A stretch of DNA of 64,000 bases from Streptomyces nigrescens (GTDB lineage Bacteria; Actinomycetota; Actinomycetes; Streptomycetales; Streptomycetaceae), in assembly GCA_024349765.1 (NCBI GenBank), contig AP026074.1, forward strand, positions 310,001 to 374,000, read 5' to 3'. The translations under genes were made by a program, and so were the position numbers. Under the pieces are notes generated by a model. That model did not search any database. It was not told where the DNA came from and worked only from the letters and a program-made list of their open reading frames with translations. The first letter of the stretch is position 1. The number at the start of each line of letters is the position of its first letter. Positions 7,239-16,200 of this stretch are shown piece after piece.

Positions 7239-8936
7239 ATGATCAGGCACATGTCGACGCGCCCCGCCCGAGGCTTGAGCCGGGTGCTCGAGGACCTCGG
7301 CTCCACTCTTCTGGACCTGGTGCACGGCGACGCCGGGGCGGCCGGGGAGATCGGCGGCGTCGGCATCCACGATCCGCATGACGAGCAGCACTATCCGCAG
7401 CGTGCCATCGTGCTCGGCGTCGGTGTCCATGGCGCCGAGCAGACGTCCCGGCTCCTGCGGGACCTCGCCGACCATCGGGCCGCGGCCCTGGTCGTCCGGG
7501 GCCCGGTCGAGGGCGCGGAGGAGCTCGAACAGGTCGTGGCCGAGACGGGTGTGGCGCTGCTGGCCCTGACCCGCGGAGCGTCCTGGGCCCAGCTGGCGGC
7601 GATGCTGCGCACGCTGCTGTCCGAAGGGGACGTCGGCGAAGCGGGGGCGCACACGCTCGGCGGCGTGCCGTCCGGTGACCTCTTCGCCCTGGCGAACGCG
7701 ATCGCCACCCTGCTCGACGCCCCGATCACCATCGAGGACCGCCGCTCGCGGATCCTGGCCTTCTCCGGTCGGCAGGACGAGGCGGATACCGCCCGAGTCG
7801 AGAGCATCCTGGCCCGGCAGGTGCCCGAGCGCTACCTCCGCGTCCATGAGGAGGCCGGCATCTTCAAGGAGCTGTACCGCAGCGAGGGCCCGGTGCATGT
7901 TCCTCCGCCGACCATCGGTGACGAGGTCGCGCTGCCGCGTGTGGCGATCGCGGTGCGTGCGGGGGACGAGATCCTGGGGTCGGTGTGGGCGGCGCTGCGG
8001 AAACCGCTCACCCCCGAGCGCGACCAGGCGTTCCGGGAGGCGGCCAAGCTCGCCGCGCTCCACATCCTCCGGTTCCGCGCGGGCACCGACGCCGAGAACC
8101 GGCTGCGCGCCGACCTCGTCACCACCGCTCTGGAGGGCGGGGGAGGGGCGGTCAACGCGCTCGGCCGGCTGGGCCTGGTGACCGAACCCACCCTGGTCAT
8201 GGCGATGGGGCTGGCCCGCGGCGCCGGTGAGGACCACGCCCACCTCGCCGCCGAGCGCCAGCGCCTCACCAGCGCCCTGGCCGTCCACCTCACGGCCGTC
8301 CGGCCCCGTTCCGCGGTGGCGCTGTTGGGAGACGTGGCGTACGCGCTCTTCCCGGTGAGCGGGGATTCGGCGCACGCCCGGGAACGCGCCGTGCAGGTGG
8401 CGACGAACTTCCTGGAGCGCACCGGTGACCGGGCCGGGGTCGTCATCGGGATCGGCTCGGTCGCCCAGGAGCCCGCCGCCCTCCCGCGCTCGCGGGCCAA
8501 TGCCGACCGGGCGCTCCGCGTGCTGCTCAGCGGCGAGAGCGCCCAGCGCGTCGCCGCGATCGCCGACGTGTACGTCGACGCCCTCCTCCTCGAGATGCGG
8601 GACCTAGCGATCGCCAACCGCGACGAGCTCTCCGGTCCGCTCGCCCGGCTGGCGGCCTACGACGCCAAGCACAACGCCCACCTCGTCGAAACGCTGCGGG
8701 CGTGGCTGGACGCCTTCGGGGACGTCATCGCCGCCTCTGCGAGCGTGTTCGTCCATCCCAACACGTTCCGCTACCGCATCCGCCGGGTGGCCGAGGTGGG
8801 GCAGCTGGACCTGCAGGACCCGTCCGCCCGGTTCGCCGCGATGCTGCAACTCCGCCTGATGGGCCCCGGGGACGGCGGAGGGGCACGCGCCGGAGGCACG
8901 GACCCCACTCCGACCGGATCGGCCCCCACCGCGTAG
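7239..8936 (+). CDS. PucR-type transcriptional regulator
   Basis: 565 residues. The N-terminal half contains a purine-catabolism-type/GAF-like sensor region (for example LGVGVHGAEQTSRLLRDLADH at about 50-70). A GGDEF-like middle segment follows (about 320-440, SRANADRALRVLLSGE). The C-terminal helix-turn-helix is clear: NTFRYRIRRVAEVGQLDL (about 505-522), the PucR HTH_30 pattern. Such proteins usually control nitrogen compound catabolism or transport. The ATG at 7239 is used; an ATG four codons later is equally possible. No obvious target lies next to it apart from the racemase remnant upstream. Confidence 0.85.
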   Translation: MIRHMSTRPARGLSRVLEDLGSTLLDLVHGDAGAAGEIGGVGIHDPHDEQHYPQRAIVLGVGVHGAEQTSRLLRDLADHRAAALVVRGPVEGAEELEQVVAETGVALLALTRGASWAQLAAMLRTLLSEGDVGEAGAHTLGGVPSGDLFALANAIATLLDAPITIEDRRSRILAFSGRQDEADTARVESILARQVPERYLRVHEEAGIFKELYRSEGPVHVPPPTIGDEVALPRVAIAVRAGDEILGSVWAALRKPLTPERDQAFREAAKLAALHILRFRAGTDAENRLRADLVTTALEGGGGAVNALGRLGLVTEPTLVMAMGLARGAGEDHAHLAAERQRLTSALAVHLTAVRPRSAVALLGDVAYALFPVSGDSAHARERAVQVATNFLERTGDRAGVVIGIGSVAQEPAALPRSRANADRALRVLLSGESAQRVAAIADVYVDALLLEMRDLAIANRDELSGPLARLAAYDAKHNAHLVETLRAWLDAFGDVIAASASVFVHPNTFRYRIRRVAEVGQLDLQDPSARFAAMLQLRLMGPGDGGGARAGGTDPTPTGSAPTA

Positions 8937-9238
8937 ACGGAATGACTGCGGATGCCGGGGACAGGGCGTCAGAGCCTACGCCCGGCTCGGCTACGGCGCC
9001 GACTCGTGGGTCGTCCTGGCCTCCGTTTTCAGGATTCCCATCGCGCTGGAGTACGCCCGCTTCCTGCGCACCCCGTCCCCGGCAGACCGACAGCCCCTCG
9101 AACCGTGCGATCGGCCGGTCCGCCAGGGCTGCCGTCGACCATCTGCGATCATCCTGATGGGCACCTAACTGCCTTATTCGGCACGAGAGTTGATGCCGGT
9201 CCGACGATGGCCCCTAAGCCCCGGTGCCGAGCTATGGA
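8937..9238 (+). other. Gene-free stretch with a possible protein remnant
   Basis: No start codon, ribosome site or complete gene is seen. One frame from 8971 to 9168 reads AYARLGYGADSWVVLASVFR and IPIALEYARFLRTP before losing protein character, and could be the last part of a decayed gene. I do not recognise the family. Confidence 0.25.
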
Positions 9239-10033
9239 TCAGCGGCCACGGACCATCGACATCACAAGTTGATGGGTTTCGCGGTCGGCGGCCACGACCA
9301 GGCCGCGGCCGGTCTGCCCGACCGGGGTGCCGTCGATCGCGGTGACCACGCAGCCGGCGGCCCGGCACAGGGCGATGCCGGCGGCGAAATGCACACTCCC
9401 CGACAGGTCGCCGCCGTCGGTCACGTATGCCGCGCGCTTGCCGGCGGCGACCCAGGCCAGCGCCAGCGTCGAGGAGGCGACGCGGGGCCGGAACCGTTCG
9501 ATGAACCCCGGGTGGGCCAGCAGGTCCACGGCCCGGAAACCGGGCGCACTGGGAAACGGCGGGTCCAGATTGACGTCCACGAGTTGACTGGCGGGCGTCG
9601 GTGCCAGCTGGGCATCGGCACCGTCGTTGCGCACCCAGGCGGTCTCACCGTCGGTGCAGAAGACCTCGCCACCGAACGGGTCGGCCACCGCGGCCGCCCC
9701 GTCGTGCAGCGCCACGTTGACGGCCACCAGCATGGTGCCGACGGCGTAGTTCAGCGTGCCGCACAAGGGATCCACCAGCCACTGGCGCGCGGACTCCGTG
9801 GCACCCTGCTGCCCGCCCTCTTCGCCGAGGACGGCGTCGTCGGGCCGGGCAGCACGGATGACCTCGAGGATCGCCTTCTCGGCCGCCACATCGGCGGCGG
9901 TCGCGAAGTCCCCGGCGCCCTTGTCGATGCGGATGAGCCGCTGGCCGTACATGCTGCGCACGACGTCCGCGCCGGCACGGGCCGCTGCTGTCGCGACCCC
10001 CACGTCGTCAAGGCCTGCATACGAGTTGACCAT
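9239..10033 (-). CDS. Inositol monophosphatase family protein with altered metal site
   Basis: 264 residues from the ATG at 10033. The fold is recognisable from DFATAADVAAEKAI, LGEEGG and DPLCGTLNYAVG. In active enzymes the last motif is DP(I/L)DGTxN, where both Asp residues bind metal; here the second is Cys. The C-terminal WDxAAG motif is also changed, to SVHFAAG, and so lacks its Asp. Two of the usual metal ligands are therefore missing and classical phosphatase activity is doubtful. It is divergent from the M20 peptidase operon, with 231 bp between the starts, and may belong to it functionally. Confidence 0.8.
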   Translation of the reverse strand: MVNSYAGLDDVGVATAAARAGADVVRSMYGQRLIRIDKGAGDFATAADVAAEKAILEVIRAARPDDAVLGEEGGQQGATESARQWLVDPLCGTLNYAVGTMLVAVNVALHDGAAAVADPFGGEVFCTDGETAWVRNDGADAQLAPTPASQLVDVNLDPPFPSAPGFRAVDLLAHPGFIERFRPRVASSTLALAWVAAGKRAAYVTDGGDLSGSVHFAAGIALCRAAGCVVTAIDGTPVGQTGRGLVVAADRETHQLVMSMVRGR

Positions 10034-10264
10034 GTCACGCAGGATATCGGCGGCACCCGGCGCACCTCCCGGAATGGTGCCGACGGCCGGTGGCCACCCC
10101 AGGCAGGCGGCCGCTCCCGCGGGCCGTCCGACCCGCCGGGCACCGCCGTTCCCCACGACTTCGGTTCCGGGCACGAACCGGCTGCTCAGTTTGTCACCGG
10201 GCTACCAACCCGGCCCTGGCCGGCGTGCCTAGCGTGGCGGTCATCCCACCCCTGGAGGACTCAC

Positions 10265-11407
10265 GTGCCGGTTGACCCTGCATCCCTCTCCGCGCCGGCG
10301 GAGCACCCGGCGGGCCTCGACGCCATGCTCGCCGACCTCGAAGAACTCGTGACCTGCGAGTCCTACTCCGCCGACCACGCGGCCTTGGCCCGCAGCGTCC
10401 AGGTCGTCGCCGCGCAGGGCAGCCGACTGCTCGGTGCCCCCGCGCGGACGATGGTGATCGACGGTGTCACCCACGTCCAGTGGACCTTCGGCACGCCGCG
10501 CCTGCTGCTCCTGGGCCACCACGACACCGTCTGGCCGATCGGCTCCCTCAAGACCCACCCCTGGTCGGTCGAGCAGGGCATCGCCCGCGGCCCCGGCGTC
10601 TTCGACATGAAGGCCGGCCTGGTGCAGATGTTCCACGCCCTGGCCTCGCTCCCGTCCCTCGACGGCCTCTGCGTACTGGTCACCGGCGACGAGGAGGTCG
10701 GCTCGGGCACCTCCCGCCCGCTCATCGAGGACCTCGCGCGTCAGTGCGCCGCCACCCTCGTCCTCGAACCCTCGGCCCCCGGGGGCGAGTTGAAGACCAG
10801 CCGCAAGGGCGTCTCCGCCTACGACATCACGGTGCACGGCCGGGCCGCCCACTCCGGACTGGAACCCGAGAAGGGCGTGAACGCGGCCACCGAACTCGCC
10901 CACCAGCTCCTCGCCCTGCAACACCTCGCCGACAGCGTCACCGCGCGCACCGGGCCCGGGACCACCCTCACCCCGACCCTGATGTCGGCCGGCACCGCGA
11001 GCAACACCGTGCCCGCCCGGGCCGAGTTGCACCTGGACGTCCGCGTTCCCACCGCCGCGGCACAGGAAGCCGTCGACCAGCTCATCCGGACCCTGCAACC
11101 CCAGCTCAGCGGCACCCGTCTGCAGATCGACGGCGGCCCCAACCGTCCGCCCCTGGACGCCGACGCCTCCCGGGACCTGTTCGCCCTGGCCACCGAACAG
11201 GCCGCACAGCTCGGCCTCGGCCCGCTGCGGCAAGCGGCCGTCGGCGGAGCATCCGACGGCAACTACACCGCCGGAGTCGGCTGCCCCACCCTCGACGGAC
11301 TCGGCGCCGTCGGCGACGGCGCGCACGCCGACCACGAACACGTCATCACCGCCACCATGCCGGTCCGCGCCCGGCTCCTGGCCCGCCTCGTCGGAGCACT
11401 GCGATGA
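10265..11407 (+). CDS. M20 family peptidase, probable N-succinyl/N-acyl amino acid hydrolase
   Basis: 380 residues from the GTG at 10265 (GGAGG six bases upstream). The metal ligands are in GHHDTVWP, DMKAG and TGDEEVGS, with the general-base Glu in the last, and a lid/dimerisation domain follows at about 175-285 (KTSRKGVSAYDITVHGRAAHSG). M20 enzymes of this branch remove carboxypeptidase-type or N-acyl groups. The stop codon overlaps the ATG of a GNAT gene, and an NSAR/OSBS-type enolase gene follows. This trio matches the known pathway in which D-amino acids are N-succinylated, racemised and desuccinylated, so this would be the desuccinylase. Confidence 0.85.
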   Translation: MPVDPASLSAPAEHPAGLDAMLADLEELVTCESYSADHAALARSVQVVAAQGSRLLGAPARTMVIDGVTHVQWTFGTPRLLLLGHHDTVWPIGSLKTHPWSVEQGIARGPGVFDMKAGLVQMFHALASLPSLDGLCVLVTGDEEVGSGTSRPLIEDLARQCAATLVLEPSAPGGELKTSRKGVSAYDITVHGRAAHSGLEPEKGVNAATELAHQLLALQHLADSVTARTGPGTTLTPTLMSAGTASNTVPARAELHLDVRVPTAAAQEAVDQLIRTLQPQLSGTRLQIDGGPNRPPLDADASRDLFALATEQAAQLGLGPLRQAAVGGASDGNYTAGVGCPTLDGLGAVGDGAHADHEHVITATMPVRARLLARLVGALR

Positions 11408-12186
11408 ACGGACCCGAGATCCGCGAACTCCACGCCATGGAGGAGTTCGCCACCGCCAGCCGCCTCTACGCCCGCATCTGGGGCCGGGACACCACCAGCC
11501 CACCCGTCTCCGCGGAGGTCATGCGCGCCCTGTCGCACGCCGGCAACTACGTGGCCGGAGCGTACGAGGACGGCCGGCTGATCGGCGCTTCCGTCGCCTT
11601 CTTCGGCGACCCCATAGCCACCACCCTGCACTCCCACATCACCGGAGCCGCCATGGGCCGCGGCATCGGCCTGGCCCTCAAACTGCACCAGCGCCAGTGG
11701 GCGCTCGCCCGCGGACTGAAGCGCATCACCTGGACCTACGACCCGCTCATCCGCCGCAACGCCCACTTCAACCTCGTCAAACTCGGCGCCCGCCCCGAGG
11801 AGTACCTGACCTCCTTCTACGGCGCCATGGAAGACGCCATCAACGGCGGAGACGAGTCCGACCGCGTCCTGACCGCCTGGGACCTGACCGCACCCACCGA
11901 GACCCTGACCCCGGGCTACGCATCCGTAGGGCTCGCCGCCGCGGCGCACGCCCTACGGAACCACGGCGGCCGCCCCGAAACCGGCCCGGCCGACGCCGCC
12001 ACCGTCCTCGTGGACCTACCCGACGACATCGAGGCCCTCCGGCGTCAGGACGCCGGCGCCGCCCGCGCCTGGCGCCTGGCCGTCCGGCACACCCTGGGCG
12101 GCCTGCTCGCCGAAGGCGCCCGCGTCATCGGCTTCCACGACCGCCGCAGCTACGTCGTCCACCGCACCCCCACCTCCGCCGCCTGA
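11404..12186 (+). CDS. GNAT family acyltransferase, probable amino acid N-succinyltransferase
   Basis: 260 residues. The ATG overlaps the TGA of the M20 gene (ATGA), so the two are translationally coupled. A GNAT core is visible at about 15-150: YVAGAYEDGRLIGASVAFFG, the acyl-CoA loop GAAMGRGIGLALKLHQRQWA (about residues 80-99) and WTYDPLIRRNAHFNLVKLGA. The last motif is typical of a GNAT subgroup found next to enolase-superfamily N-acylamino acid racemases. The role as a succinyl-CoA:D-amino acid N-succinyltransferase is inferred from this context. The C-terminal 80 residues are unassigned. Confidence 0.82.
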   Translation: MNGPEIRELHAMEEFATASRLYARIWGRDTTSPPVSAEVMRALSHAGNYVAGAYEDGRLIGASVAFFGDPIATTLHSHITGAAMGRGIGLALKLHQRQWALARGLKRITWTYDPLIRRNAHFNLVKLGARPEEYLTSFYGAMEDAINGGDESDRVLTAWDLTAPTETLTPGYASVGLAAAAHALRNHGGRPETGPADAATVLVDLPDDIEALRRQDAGAARAWRLAVRHTLGGLLAEGARVIGFHDRRSYVVHRTPTSAA

Positions 12187-12251
12187 ACCCCTCAGCCGCT
12201 CGACCGCTCAACACCTCGACGCCTCACCCCCTCAACAGGAGTCACCTGACC

Positions 12252-13362
12252 ATGAAGACGAAGATCTCCGGCATCGAACTGCGCCGGATCGCGATGCCGC
12301 TCGTCGCCCCGTTCCGCACGTCCTTCGGCGTCGAGACCCGCCGCGACGTACTGCTGGTCCGTGTCGTCACCTCCGACGGCGAGGGCTGGGCCGAGTGCGC
12401 GGCCATGTCCGAGCCCCGCTACTGCTCCGAGTACGTCGACGGCGCACAGGACGTCCTGCGCAAGTTCCTCATCCCCGCCCTGCCGAAGGACGGCGTGGAC
12501 GCTGCCGCGGTGGGACGGACACTGGAGCCCTTCACCGGCCACCACATGGCGAAGTCCGCGCTGGAGACCGCGGTCCTTGACGCTCAACTCCGCCTCGCCG
12601 GCGAGTCGTTCGGCTCCTACCTGGGCGCCGCCCGGGACCGTGTGCCCTGCGGCGTCTCCGTCGGCATCATGAACTCCGTCCCGGAACTGCTCGACGCCGT
12701 CGACCGCTACGTCGCCGAGGGCTACGTCCGCATCAAGCTGAAGATCGAACCCGGCTGGGACGTCGAACCGGTCCGTGCCGTCCGCGAACGCTTCGGCGAC
12801 GACCTCCTGCTCCAGGTCGACGCCAACGCCGCCTACACCCTCGTGGACGCGCAGCAGCTCGCCAAACTCGACGCCTTCGACCTGCTGCTGATCGAACAGC
12901 CCCTCGCCAACAACGACATGGTCCAGCACGCCCAGCTCGCCAAAATCCTGCGCACCCCGATCTGCCTGGACGAATCCATCGAGTCCGCCGCCGACGCCGC
13001 GGCGGCGATCTCCCTCGGCGCCTGCTCCGTCATCAACATCAAACCGGCCCGGGTCGGCGGCTACCTGGAGGCCCGCCGCATCCACGACCTCGCCCGCGCC
13101 CACGGCATCCCCGTCTGGTGCGGCGGCATGCTCGAAACCGGCATCGGCCGCGCCGCCAACATCGCCCTCGCCGCCCTGCCCGGCTTCACCCTCCCCGGCG
13201 ACACCTCCGGCTCCCACCGCTACTTCGCCACCGACATCACGCCCCCCCTTCGTCCTCACCGACGGCCACCTCGACGTCCCCACCGGCCCGGGCCTCGGCA
13301 CCGAGCCGCTCCCCGAGATCCTCGACGAGGTCACGACCGCGAAGGAATGGATAGCCCTCTGA
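12252..13362 (+). pseudogene. OSBS/NSAR-type enolase superfamily gene with a C7-tract frameshift
   Basis: The frame from ATG 12252 encodes an o-succinylbenzoate synthase/N-succinylamino acid racemase type enolase. The catalytic set is complete: IKLKIEP (KxK), QVDANAAY, LLIEQPL, LDESI and INIKPARVGG. At about 13242-13248 a run of seven C shifts the frame. With six C the protein would continue FVLTDGHLDVPTGPGLGTEP and stop at 13362 with 369 residues; as read, the true C-terminus is lost and a basic nonsense tail runs on. This is either a recent mutation, a phase-variable tract or a base-call error. Neighbours suggest NSAR rather than OSBS function. Confidence 0.8.
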
Positions 13363-13376
13363 CGTCCGTCCCGAAC

Positions 13377-13409
13377 GCGACGGCTCGACCCGGGACACGA
13401 TCCCGTCGC
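13377..13409 (+). terminator. Hairpin after the enolase gene
   Basis: GCGACGG at 13377-13383 pairs with CCGTCGC at 13403-13409, and the loop contains further complementary bases. It lies 15 bp after the corrected stop of the enolase gene and probably ends the M20-GNAT-enolase operon. Confidence 0.45.
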
Positions 13410-13601
13410 CTGCGTCTGTCAACCTTCCGCCCACAAGGCAGAGTTGACCTCGCGCAGTCTGCCTGTCTGCCGCTCACGTCCAGCCGGATCGCCACCGGAA
13501 GCGGCAGGCAGGCCCATCCCTCCCGGGTGGCGCTCGACCCTCGACAGGCCCCGCGCCGAGGGTTTCGCCGCCGTGGGCGACATGCTCACAGGCGGGCCGT
13601 A

Positions 13602-14432
13602 ATGTACGGGCCCGTGTCCGACATCATCGCTATCGCGCCGGCTGAGATCGCGCTCGTCCTCGACAGCGTCCGCAGTTCCGCCGCACGCCTCGGCACCACC
13701 CTCGACGCGCTGACCGACCCGCAGGCGCGCGAACCATCGGCGCTGCCCGACTGGAGTCGCGGCCACGTCGTCACCCACCTCGCCCGCAGCGCCGACGCCT
13801 ACCGGTGGCTGCTGACGCTCGCCCGCACCGGCTCCGAGCCCGGACCACGGGCCGACGCCGCCACGCTGGACCGCGCGCTGCGCGAAGGCGCCGGGCGCGC
13901 CGCCACCCACCTCGTCGCCGATCTGAACCGCAGCCTGGACCTCCTCTTCGACGAGGCGGCAGCCATGCCCGTCGACCGCTGGACCACGCCGGTCACCGCA
14001 CTGGCAGGCTGGCACCACCCGGCGTGGTTCACCCTGCACCGCTGCCGACGCGAACTCGAAACCCACCACGTCGATCTCAACCTCGGCTACACCACTGCCG
14101 ACTGGCCCGCCGACTACGTCACCTGGGCACTGAACGACACCCTCGCCGCACTGGCGGCCCAGCACTTCCCCCTCGCCCGGATCGAGGCCGTAGACCTTGA
14201 CCGGACCTGGAACCTCTCCTCGACCGGCGCCACCGTTTCCGGCCCCGGCCACGCCCTGCTCGCCTGGCTCGGCGGACGCGGCACAGACCCGCAACTCCGC
14301 TCGGACCTGCCGCTACCGACCCCACCGCGGTGGCCGCTCCCACCCGCTCCTGGAGTCATGGCAACCTCCAAGCTGTTGCTTGGGTATGACACAGCAAACC
14401 CCGGGATTGACTTGGGTTTCGGTCAGGCTTGA
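13602..14432 (+). CDS. Maleylpyruvate isomerase family mycothiol-dependent protein
   Basis: 276 residues. The DinB-like N-terminal domain shows the family signature WSRGHVVTHLARSADAY (about residues 47-63), and the metal triad continues with Glu and His in ELETHHVDLNLGY (about 150-162). Mycothiol-dependent members of this family use a metal-bound mycothiol thiolate for isomerase or transferase reactions, consistent with an actinomycete host. The C-terminal region after about 240 (RWPLPPAPGV) looks atypical and may not be conserved. The start is ATG 13602; a GTG four codons later is an alternative. No clear partner gene. Confidence 0.8.
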   Translation: MYGPVSDIIAIAPAEIALVLDSVRSSAARLGTTLDALTDPQAREPSALPDWSRGHVVTHLARSADAYRWLLTLARTGSEPGPRADAATLDRALREGAGRAATHLVADLNRSLDLLFDEAAAMPVDRWTTPVTALAGWHHPAWFTLHRCRRELETHHVDLNLGYTTADWPADYVTWALNDTLAALAAQHFPLARIEAVDLDRTWNLSSTGATVSGPGHALLAWLGGRGTDPQLRSDLPLPTPPRWPLPPAPGVMATSKLLLGYDTANPGIDLGFGQA

Positions 14433-14562
14433 TCATCGTTGCAGGGCCCAGGGCGGCAACCCGCCCGCTGCTTCCCATGCGATCCGGACGCGCGGGAGTA
14501 CGGCGGGTGCCGACCCGCAGCGCGCCGACCCCGAGCCGCCGTCGCCAACTGGAGGAGCACAC

Positions 14563-15477
14563 ATGAGCACAAGCAACCCAAGGGTGGCCGTCCTCGGACC
14601 CGGCGGCGTCGGCGGTCTGATCGGCGCCCTGCTCGCCCGTGCCGGACACCGCGTCCGTTGCCTGGCCGGCGAGCGGACCGCGGCCACCCTGCGCCGCGAC
14701 GGCCTGCGCGTCGAGAGCACCCAGTACGGCCACTTCACCGCAGCGGTGGAAGCCGACACGTGTCTGCGCGAGCCGGTGGACGCCGTCTTCGTCACGGTCA
14801 AGCAGACCGCCCTGGACGAGGCACTTGGGCGGGTCCCCGCCGACATCCTCGGCGACGCGCTGGTGGTCCCGTTGCTCAACGGCCTCGACCACCTCCCGGT
14901 ACTCCGCCGGCGCTATCCCGCGGCCAGGGTCGTCGCAGGGACGATCAAGGTTGAGGCCACCCGCACGGCACCTGGCCACATCGTCCACACCAGCCCCTTC
15001 GCCCGCCTCGAACTCGCCGCACCGCCCGCCGGTTTCGCGGCACCGCTCGACCGGCTCGCGGACTGTCTGCGGCAGGCCGGTCTTGGGGTGACGCTGCGCA
15101 CCGACGAGACCGCGATGATCTGGGACAAGCTTGCCTTCCTCGCCCCGTTCGCCCTGCTGACCACCCGCTACCGAGCCGACCTCGGAGCCGTCCGTAGCGA
15201 GCGGAGGCCGGAACTGGTCGCCGTGCTGGACGAGATCACCGCCGTGGCGCGGGCCGCAGGCGCGCCGATGACTGTCGACACCCTGCTGTCGTTCTTCGAC
15301 GGTGCCCCGCAGACGATGAAGTCCTCGATGCAGCGCGATGCCGAGGCCGGACGCCCGCTCGAACTCGATGCCATCGGCGGAGCCGTGCTGCGGGCCGGAG
15401 CCGCCCACGGCGTCGAGACCCCGACCCTGGCCCGCCTGGTGGCAGAGGTGGCCCGCACGGCAATCGAGGCGGCGTAA
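14563..15477 (+). CDS. panE: 2-dehydropantoate 2-reductase (ketopantoate reductase) family protein
   Basis: 304 residues from ATG 14563, preceded by GGAGGAG. The N-terminal Rossmann motif is VLGPGGVGGLIGALLARAGH. The Asn in PLLNGLDHLP, the Lys in GTIKVEAT and the C-terminal helix containing SSMQRDAEAGRPLELDAIGG are typical of PanE/ApbA. The family reduces ketopantoate to pantoate with NADPH in pantothenate synthesis, but actinomycetes often carry several paralogues, so the substrate is not certain. Its TAA overlaps the ATG of the next gene by one base. Confidence 0.85.
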   Translation: MSTSNPRVAVLGPGGVGGLIGALLARAGHRVRCLAGERTAATLRRDGLRVESTQYGHFTAAVEADTCLREPVDAVFVTVKQTALDEALGRVPADILGDALVVPLLNGLDHLPVLRRRYPAARVVAGTIKVEATRTAPGHIVHTSPFARLELAAPPAGFAAPLDRLADCLRQAGLGVTLRTDETAMIWDKLAFLAPFALLTTRYRADLGAVRSERRPELVAVLDEITAVARAAGAPMTVDTLLSFFDGAPQTMKSSMQRDAEAGRPLELDAIGGAVLRAGAAHGVETPTLARLVAEVARTAIEAA

Positions 15478-16085
15478 TGCAGCGCATCGACCCGTTGGAC
15501 GACGGCCCTTCGGCCGGCGGCCCGGGGCGTGCGACGGCGTGGCCGGAGATCGAGGACTTCCTGCGCGCCCGGGGTGCCGACCGAATGCCCCACCCCGGTG
15601 GAACGCTCCTGCACCACCTGAGGCGCGTCGCGCAACTACTGGGTGACTGGGGCGCCGACCCGACCGTACAGATCGCGGGGCTGTGCCACGCGGCGTACGG
15701 GACGGACGGGTTCGCCCCAACCCTGCTGGACGTCACCGAGCGCCCAACCTTGTCCCAACTGATCGGCGAACGGGCAGAAGCGCTGGTTTACCTGTACGCC
15801 AGTTGCGACCGAGGCGTCGTCTATCCACGGTTCGGGAGTGATCGCCCGGTGCTCTTCCGCGACCGCTGCACAGGACAGGAACACACCCCGCCGGAACCGG
15901 ACCTGCGTGCCTTCCTGGAGATCACCGCCGCCAACGAACTCGACGTGCTGACGCACCACACCGACCTGGCCCGGCGCCACGGCCCGTCTCTCTACCGGCT
16001 GTTCACCCGCTCGTACGACCTGCTGTCCACCGCGGCCCAGGAGGCCTGCGAGCACCACCTCGGCCGGTACGCGGACGGGGCGTAG
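15477..16085 (+). CDS. DUF6817-type HD-like protein
   Basis: 202 residues; the ATG shares one base with the stop of the panE-like gene, so the two are coupled. The region HPGGTLLHHLRRVAQLLGDW (about residues 41-60) and GLCHAAYGTDGF (about 69-80) are those of a conserved actinobacterial family called DUF6817. The pattern of His residues and His-Ala resembles degenerate HD phosphohydrolases. A later conserved block is FLEITAANELDVL. The function is unknown; the HD relation is an inference from the His-rich helices. Confidence 0.75.
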   Translation: MQRIDPLDDGPSAGGPGRATAWPEIEDFLRARGADRMPHPGGTLLHHLRRVAQLLGDWGADPTVQIAGLCHAAYGTDGFAPTLLDVTERPTLSQLIGERAEALVYLYASCDRGVVYPRFGSDRPVLFRDRCTGQEHTPPEPDLRAFLEITAANELDVLTHHTDLARRHGPSLYRLFTRSYDLLSTAAQEACEHHLGRYADGA

Positions 16086-16200
16086 GCATGCGCCTCGCGG
16101 GCCTGGACCTCCTGGAACGGAAAAGCCCGATCGAGGGCATCGCCCTGCAACTACCCTTCACCGAATCACAACTGACGGTCTGAAGGGAAAGGACCTCGGC

